A stretch of DNA of 64,000 nt from Trifolium pratense. Taxonomy: Eukaryota; Streptophyta; Magnoliopsida; Fabales; Fabaceae. A program made the translations under genes and the position numbers. This document shows positions 55,692 through 64,000 of the stretch, piece by piece (positions within the stretch are counted from its first letter, which is position 1; every line of letters starts with the position of its first letter). Under the pieces are notes generated by a model. That model was not told the DNA's origin. It saw nothing but the letters and a program-made list of their open reading frames with translations, and did not search any database. The DNA lies in NCBI RefSeq assembly GCF_020283565.1, contig NC_060061.1:40585362-40649361 (forward strand), in the 5' to 3' direction.

Positions 55692-56975
55692 TAACTAAAT
55701 TATGAACTAAAAAAAAAACCATTGCACTTTATTTTATGTCTATTTTATTGCATAAGTTTAACTCTAATTTAATGTTTGTTTTTTTGTTCAAAATATCTAT
55801 ATTGATTTTTTTTTAATTTAAGATTCAATATTCATATTGTATAATATTAAATTTAAGTTAAAAAACAACTTTATTTTTAAGAGCACATTTTTTTTTAAAA
55901 AAATTACATCAGGCCACAATTAGTTCAAAATTAAACAAACTATACTAATAGAGTACAATAGTAAAGCATTATTTTTCATAATAAAGAAACGTTATGGGCC
56001 TTTTCTGTCAAATAAAAAAGGTGATGGCCTTCCAAAACAGTTAGAAAGGAGAAAATAAAAAAAAAAATTCAACAAAAAATGCTGCTTGCATGAGACCTCC
56101 TTTCAAAACTGCAAACGCGCGCGCCAACTGAGCTACATTTCTTCTATGATATTTTCGGACATGAGGCCTATATATAATAAAACAAAAATTATTTGGAGGC
56201 CTAATAGACTTTAAAAAATTCGGTTTTTTGTGAGGCCTAAAGCCCTAACTTGGGCTGCTTGTAGCTTGGGCCGGCCCTGTAACCACCCGTTATAAGATTG
56301 GGCCGGGTTGGGTAAATTCACTAATTTTCGGGTTGGATTGGGTTGGGTTGTTGGTTACCCAAATTATTTTTCTATTTTTTTATATTAAATATTTAAATGT
56401 TGAATCATCATATTTTTTTCATAAAAAACAACTCAATCAATGTATTTTCTTGAAAAATAGGGTAACTTTTTTTCACTATAAAAAGTAATCACCCATTTTT
56501 TTGTGTAAATCTATTAATTTATGGGTTGGATAGCGTGTTATCCAAATGATTTTTTTGCTTTTTTTAATATCAAATGACTAAACCAAGAATCACTATATTT
56601 GTTTATGAAAATTATTCAATTTTTTTAAATTTTAAAAAAATAATGCGATAAATTATCATATTTGTTCATAAAAATTATTCAATCTTTTTTATTTTCGTAA
56701 AAAATAGTATAACTCATTTTCAATATAAAAATATTTAATAATCAAATGAAAAAATCTTTAGTATTTTCATTAAAAAAATTCAAGAAACATAGCATTAGTG
56801 GGTTAGTGGGTTTTTTGGGTTGAGTCCGGTTTTACCCGAAACCCAACTTTTTTAATGGATTTTTCATTTTTGAAATCCATATCCACTCACTTGCCCGACC
56901 CAACCCACTTTTTTGGGTTGGATTGGGTGGGTTTGACCGGGTCGACCGGATTTGCCCAACCCATGTACACCCCTA
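55451..56975. mobile_element. Non-autonomous hAT element A (host of a nested hAT)
   Basis: The termini TAGGGGTGTACGTGGG and CCCATGTACACCCCTA are inverted complements with one mismatch. A perfect 8-bp duplication, ttgaagat, is at 55443-55450 and 56976-56983. The interior has gggttggg/cccaaccc-rich subterminal repeats. Without the nested element it is about 784 bp. There is no transposase. Confidence 0.93.
55547..56279. mobile_element. Nested non-autonomous hAT element B (733 bp)
   Basis: The termini CAGGGCCGGCCC and GGGCCGGCCCTG are perfect inverted complements. A perfect 8-bp duplication, taaccacc, is at 55539-55546 and 56280-56287, inside hAT element A. The interior is AT-rich with an (AAT)n run (about 55665-55691) and gaggcct/aggcctc subterminal motifs. 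There is no coding capacity. Confidence 0.93.
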
Positions 56976-57147
56976 TTGAAGATAGCTCCTTTTTTGATTC
57001 TTTGCTATCTTGAAAGGAATATTCCTTTTTTTTTTTGCATAGTTTTTTATGGTTTGAATTTTTTTAATAGGGTTGGTTTAGGATTTATTTTATACCATGC
57101 ATATGACTATAATAAGATCACTTCATTCCATTTATTGTATTTTTTTA

Positions 57148-57419
57148 CTCCTCCGTCCCATTTTAAATGACATTTTTTTTACTTTGATTTATCCCGAAAT
57201 AAATTACCTATACAACTTTCAAAGTCATTTTTTCCAATTTTACCCTTTATGTGGGCCCCTGTTTATGTGTGACATACTCAACCAATGTAATCATTACCAC
57301 TTGTAATGAAAAAAGTAAGGGCAGTTTAGTAATTATACAACTCTCTCTCCTTTATTTATGCATTTTTCTTAAAGTGTGTGAAATGATCAAATAAGTCATT
57401 TAAAATGGAACAGATGAAG
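57148..57419. mobile_element. Stowaway MITE (272 bp) with its empty site preserved nearby
   Basis: It starts ctcctccgtcccattttaaa and ends with the inverted tttaaaatggaacagatgaag. TA flanks it at 57146-57147 and 57420-57421. The homologous place in duplication copy 1 (TA at 55082-55083) is uninterrupted. Confidence 0.93.
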
Positions 57420-57509
57420 TAATGTATATTTTTATTGTAATTTTTGTATACCGTATAGTTTCGGTGATATATATAATTGCAATTTTTGTTTGATAATTAT
57501 TATTTGAGG

Positions 57510-58058
57510 CAGGGGTGTTCGCGGTGCGATTTGGTTCGGTTTTGAGCATAAAAGTCATTTTAACCGCGAGATAAAAATACATGCGGTTCGGTTTGGTTCG
57601 GTTGATTTTTAAAAAGTCATCCAAACCAGACCAAACCAATGCGGTTAGGGTTAGTTCGATTTGTGCGGTTTATTACGATATAAAAATTATGACAATATTT
57701 TCAACTTGTTACAAAATAAACATGAAATTTTAATTTATTTTATTGTTTACATGATACAATATGCATAAACAGAAATTGCATATACATTTTTTTTTATAAG
57801 CAGAAATTGCATTTATCGATCACGTGAAATGATATGTTTTGACAGCCTATCGTTTTATAGACTCAATTTGGGTTGATAGTTGATAGAGCAAAGTTAAGTA
57901 TTGCGGTTTTGTTTGGTTTGAACCGTAAACCAAACCGTGCGGTTTGGCAGAAAAATGATATGTGCGGTTAAAACTAAATGTGGTTTTTTACGATTTCGAT
58001 TTGAATTGATTCGATTTATGATTTTTACTTTTGAATTTGTTCAGATATGATCAACCCT
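57510..58058. mobile_element. Non-autonomous hAT-like element C
   Basis: It starts aggggtgttcgcggtgcg (taggggtg in the partial copy at 55267) and ends ...gatcaaccctaa. Both ends have subterminal ggttcggtt/aaccgaacc-like repeats and 'gcggttt' motifs. Flanks resemble an 8-bp duplication (attcgagg in copy 1, attcaatg on the right) with two mismatches. Confidence 0.65.
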
Positions 58059-58570
58059 AATTCAATGTGTGATATTTGATCAACTCAAAATAATTGTCAA
58101 GTATACCTACGGATATAAATCCATTAAAATTTTAGCCATACACATAAATCAAGGTGAATAAAAAAATAACAAAAAAATGAAAAAAATTTGACTGTTAATA
58201 ACATTTTTTTTTGGAAAAACCTATCACCAAGAAATTACTTACCGACAGAATAATTTTTTATTTATTTAAATGAAGATGAAATTGGTGTCATCTAATTGAA
58301 CTTGTATATGTCATTGTTTTGTATAATATTTGGGAAAATAAATCTAAGATGTTGAGATGATGATATAGATTACTTGGCGAGCAAGGCGGTGAAGGTCAAC
58401 TTTGGTTTTCTTTTGTTAATTGGCTAAATGATAAAAAAGTACGGTGAGAATAATAATCTAAAATAAATTTTGTCTCAAAAGATAATCTAAATAAATTTAT
58501 TATGATTTAATAAAAATCTACTTTTAATCTACAAATCAACAATTTATTAGTATAATTTTTCCGGTAAGTA
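58059..58570. other. Intergenic, no gene recognised
   Basis: This is AT-rich sequence between hAT element C and the LINE insertion. Confidence 0.45.
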
Positions 58571-58585
58571 TAACTATGTTGATAT

Positions 58586-59861
58586 TTTTTTGGTACAATG
58601 GGAAAAAAACAAAAAAGGAAAGAAACAACTATCTACAAAAACAAGTCTCACTTGCATCAGCAAGAAGGAGCAAATTTAATCCAAGAAGGATAATAGCTGC
58701 ATAGTGATGCCACTTGTCAACAGGTTCGGTAATCAATTTGATAGCAGTCGCGGAGTCGGAATAACACTGCAAGTCTTTGATGTTTAGCTCCCAAGCTAGG
58801 AGTAGACCATGGTAAAGAGCCATGAGTTCGGCATGCAAGATGTTAGAAAAACCAATGTTCCCCGAGAAGCCATGGACCCAAGCTCCATCTGAGTTACGAA
58901 TTAAACCCCCAAATCCGGAGGCACCCGGGTTGCCGATGCTGCTCCCATCTACATTCAAGATCATGTCGGTGCTGCCAAGAGCATTCCACTTCACTAACTT
59001 TGTTGTTGTCACCATCTGTTGGGTAAGGAAACAAGCTCTAAGCAAAAGGGCGAAATTCTCAATTTGCAATCTAAGGGAGAATTGCGAAACAATTTCATTA
59101 TTGAAACAAAGTTTGTTTCTAGTACACCAGATTAGCCAAATCGCCGCCATGAAGAGAAAAGTAGAGGGACTATCCAAACCACTCCGCAACCACACATAAA
59201 TATCTACGCCTTGGTAGAACATATTATTAGTATAGCCCACAGATTTCCAAACATTTTTCACAACATCACAATCTCTCAGGCAGTGTATTGTTGTTTCAAT
59301 GTTATTATTGCACCTAGGACAAGAATTATCTTGAAGCATACCTCGATGAGAAAGCATCTCTTTAGTTGGGAGGGCTTTATGAAGCGCAGTCCAGAGGAAG
59401 AATTTAATTTTTTCCGGTGCCGGGATGTGCCACAACCAAGACCAAGTGACAGTAGTTGTGGAGTTGTCAGAGAAGTCGTTGCGGTTTAACCAGTGGTAAC
59501 CGTCCCGAGCGGTATAGAGCCCGTTAAGGTTGCCTTTCCAAGTATGACAGTCTGTTACATTTGAGTTAAGAATTATGGGGAGGTTACTCATGTGCTCCTT
59601 AACTTCATTGGGCATAGTTGTATAAAGCAAGTTGAAATTCCAATTTCCATCAATGAAGACATCCCTAACTCTAATTTCAATGTCATGAATATCAACATAT
59701 AACACATGGTTGGCTAAATTACCAATCCCGGACCAGTCAGTATACCAGAAGGATGACTTCCCATCTCCTAGTCGAAATTGGAACCCATCTTTAAGGGCCA
59801 ACAAAGCTTTCATGATGGCATTCCAAGTGACCGATCCCGATTTTTTTTTAATAGTAAGAAG
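58586..59861 (-). pseudogene. 5'-truncated LINE: ORF2 zinc-binding and RNase H domains, 15-bp target duplication
   Basis: On the minus strand a frame of nearly 400 codons reads VTWNAIMKALLALKDGFQFR, GKSSFWYTDWSG, then the zf-RVT domain (WLWHIPAPEKIKFFLW, CPRCNNNIETTIHCLRDC) and an RNase H domain (LNVDGSSIGNPGASGFGGLI, ILHAELMALYHGL, CYSDSATAIKLI). The catalytic D, E and D are present. The frame breaks near the end of RNase H. The copy ends with a T/A-rich tail (58586-58591). taactatgttgatat flanks it at 58571-58585 and 59862-59876. Reverse transcriptase and ORF1 are missing. Confidence 0.92.
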
Positions 59862-59876
59862 TAACTATGTTGATAT

Positions 59877-60311
59877 GATATTACTATATGTAGAAATTAA
59901 AGTTTAAATTTCAAATTTTATTTCACTTATTCAAATTATAAAGGTAAAATTTTTGTTGTTCATGATTCATTCATGCCGGCAATCGAACTTGAGTCAGGCA
60001 GGTCATGATTTAATACAACAACCAAACCAACCAGGCTAGCCAGAGGAGTGATTATGGTGCATAAGGCATGTTTATGCACCATGCATAAATCGCAGCTCAT
60101 TTAATGGTAGCCTAACATAATTGTTTCGTACACCCAAGTCAATTTTTCATACACCCCATTTAGTGGTAGCCCAACTATGTTGATATGATATTACTATACG
60201 TAGAAATTAAAGTTTAAATTTCAGATTTTATTTCACTTATTCAAATTATAAAGGTAAAATTTTAACTAACAAACTTCTTAAAAGAAACATTTATCATAAA
60301 TATTTACGCTC
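59877..60311. other. Intergenic with a local direct repeat
   Basis: About 90 bp (tatgttgatatgatattact ... ggtaaaattt, 59866-59955) recur at 60176-60264. The 220 bp between have a SINE-like B-box on the minus strand (gttcgattgcc at about 59987) and a gcataaggcatgtttatgc inverted motif. No gene. Confidence 0.5.
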
Positions 60312-60314
60312 TTA

Positions 60315-60495
60315 GGGCTCGTTTGGCCCATATGCAATTTTTATATATTATTATAAGTTTGTCAAGGTAATTGATGATAAAATAGCTTATAAATTACAAT
60401 TTTCACTAATGTGAACTTATAAAATAGCATAAACCTAATTTATATTGCATGATCTGTTTACATAAGCTCTAAAATAAGTTGTGTCAAACGAGCCC
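60315..60495. mobile_element. Tourist (PIF/Harbinger-type) MITE (181 bp)
   Basis: GGGCTCGTTTGGC at the left and GTCAAACGAGCCC at the right are inverted complements apart from one base. TTA flanks both sides (60312-60314 and 60496-60498), the PIF/Harbinger target. Confidence 0.85.
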
Positions 60496-60617
60496 TTAAA
60501 ATAAGATATTCACCTCATTCACTACAATAGAAAGAAAAAAAATGCTTTAAAACAATAATTTTTTACTCAATACAGTAACATATTAATCTTTTTCCCTATA
60601 AATAAAGCAATCAAATA

Positions 60618-60741
60618 CTCCCTCCGTCCTAAAATATAAGGGAAAATTGGTCAACTAAAGTTGATGTATCTAGTCCAAATTTTTAACTAAATACATCAAC
60701 TTTCTTTGACCAATTTTCCCTTATATTTTGGGACAAAGTAG
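60618..60741. mobile_element. Stowaway-type MITE (124 bp), sister of the one at 4680
   Basis: ctccctccgtcctaaaatat at the left is inverted at the right as atattttgggacaaag. Inner arms ttgatgta and tacatcaa are also shared with 4680-4805. TA lies on both sides. Confidence 0.85.
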
Positions 60742-60742
60742 T

Positions 60743-62759
<2,017 letters not shown>

Positions 62760-62776
62760 AAATTATACGAAGAAGT

Positions 62777-63381
62777 ATAATTATGCAAAACAAAAAGATT
62801 ATCGGAAGACACGCATTTGATGTTTGGAATAGTTGGTACTCCGTTCATAAACTACAGCGCAACAACGTGAGTATGGCTACAAAACCAGGTATTGTACAAC
62901 GGGAAAAACCAGCTCCAGGTTGGGTAAAATGTAACGTCGATGCTGCTTTCGTTAGTGGCTTTGAGAAGACCTCGTTGGGATCATGCTTTCGGGATAGTAT
63001 TGGTCAGTTAATGGCTTGTATGACACAATGACAGCAGTCTGTGGTGTCAACTTTAGAAGGAGAAGCATGGACTTTACTTTTAGTTATGAAAGAAGCGACA
63101 TAGAGGATTGGATCGAGTTTAATTTGAAAGTGATTCGAAGTTGTTGGTTGATGCTATTCTCGTGAAGCGTATAGGCAATTCAGAGTTTCTTTCAATTGTT
63201 AATGATATTGTTATTTTTATGTCATCCTTTCTAAACTTTGAGGTTAAGTTTGTTAGGAGGCAATCACATTCGGTTGCTCATCCAATTCATGGGCTACCAT
63301 CCATAGATTTGAGACTATTCCCTTATGTATTGAACATTTAATATTTAATGAAATGCATTAAATTTGTTTGATTCAAAAAAT
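62777..63381 (+). pseudogene. 5'-truncated LINE: RNase H remnant, 17-bp target duplication
   Basis: Segments in changing frames read FDVWNSWYSV, KPAPGWVKCNVDAAF (start of the RNase H/RVT_3 domain), LEGEAWTLLLVMKEA, FESDSKLLVDAILVKRIGNS and NFEVKFVRRQSHSVAHPI. This is the C-terminal RNase H domain of a plant LINE, broken by stops and frameshifts. It ends in tttgattcaaaaaa. aaattatacgaagaagt flanks it at 62760-62776 and 63382-63398. Confidence 0.9.
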
Positions 63382-63398
63382 AAATTATACGAAGAAGT

Positions 63399-64000
63399 TT
63401 AGTAAAAAAAAAAAAGATGCAATAAAAAGATTATATAAAATTTAGTCAATTAAAAAAAGGGTAAATAGGGTTTTACCCCCTGCAAAATAAGCCAGTTTTG
63501 CCTTACCCCCCTGGAAAAAAAAAATTGGATTACCCCCTACAATGTGAAGATTCTTTGGATTACCCCCTGATTGCACAACTTGGCAGGTGATTGTATCAGA
63601 ATCTTGACGTGGCATGGCAAGTGGCTTTTATTTAATTTTTTATTAATGACACGTAGATAAATATATTTCAACCTTACATATTTATTTTTTTAAGAAAATT
63701 TAAAAAACAATAACACAACCAAAAAATTAAAAGAACAAATTAACATTAAAAAAAAATTAAGAGAACAAAATGAATAACAACACAAGTTTCATCTTCAATC
63801 TCAAACCATTCCTTCATCTTCAATCCCAAAAGAGTCAACGAAAACTGTTATATAAAAAAAAAGGTTGGAAGTTTTTTTTTTTTGACGCAAAGTTTGGAAG
63901 TTAATATATATATTTTTTATGAAATTGTTTTATTTTCTAATGGGATCAAATTATATAATTATATTAACAAATTTTTTTTATTCTATTATGTGGCCTTATT
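63399..64000. other. Intergenic, no gene recognised
   Basis: The stretch 63465-63600 has 'taccccct' repeated at irregular spacing, resembling a degraded repeat also glimpsed at about 25265-25325. The remainder is AT-rich. Confidence 0.4.

Larger units (their letters stand above)
55413..57663 (+). repeat. Tandem duplication copy 2, interrupted by three insertions
   Basis: Copy 2 repeats ttgttagaggtagagctaag through cctcttgaagat, then continues after the hAT insertion with the WRKY C-terminal codons, stop and UTR (56984-57147). After a Stowaway MITE the UTR resumes (57420-57510), lacking about 100 bp present in copy 1. It then passes into the complete third hAT-like element. The remnant encodes the last 20-26 WRKY residues but has no splice acceptor of its own, so it is not a gene. 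Confidence 0.9.

Noticed and set aside
58822..59489. Plus-strand frames over the LINE
   Set aside because: They are antisense to the LINE ORF2 zinc-binding and RNase H domains.

Overview
This window is plant nuclear DNA: very AT-rich, with intron-containing genes (GT-AG introns, phases that join exactly) separated by dense small transposons. The protein families, the AT-rich introns and the many Stowaway, Tourist, hAT and Mutator-type miniature elements suggest a temperate legume, most likely Medicago or a close relative. That assignment is inference; no marker gene fixes the species.

Six host genes are readable. From left to right they are: a two-exon BAHD acyltransferase (+, 4980-7010); a nine-exon mitochondrial alanine:glyoxylate aminotransferase 2-type enzyme (+, 8839-12547); a six-exon BUD32/PRPK kinase of the KEOPS complex (+, 15417-17733); a seven-exon mitochondrial ribosomal protein mS29/DAP3 (-, 28005-31499); two convergent single-exon genes of the wound-induced WUN1/SAG20 family (+, about 39618-40092, with its only plausible ATG out of frame; and -, 43308-43808); and a five-exon group I WRKY factor of the WRKY33 type (+, 50184-54954). 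These are ordinary scattered plant genes, not a cluster or pathway.

The rest is mobile DNA. Coding remnants are a Ty3/gypsy gag-protease piece (1-842), a FAR1/MULE-type fragment (1740-2084), a Helitron helicase piece (38046-38745), and five LINE 3' remnants: 37370-37677, 40830-41440, 48610-49231, 58586-59861 and 62777-63381. Three of the LINE remnants have 15-17 bp target-site duplications. Non-coding retroelements are a 357-bp TRIM (19471-19827) abutting a second LTR element with a hierarchical minisatellite (19828-21619), and a 1.5-kb two-LTR element with a 5-bp target duplication (46337-47836). Several hAT, Mutator, Tourist and Stowaway non-autonomous elements have clear terminal repeats and target duplications, and three are SINE-like.

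The most informative region is 54887-57663. The 3' end of the WRKY gene was tandemly duplicated together with the start of a hAT element. The second copy then took a hAT insertion, another hAT inside that one, and a Stowaway MITE; the first copy preserves the empty site. I found no evidence for a new enzymatic or defence system. The novelty here is structural: nested elements, a patchwork duplication, exon shards in an intron, and a splice acceptor probably supplied by a MITE end.
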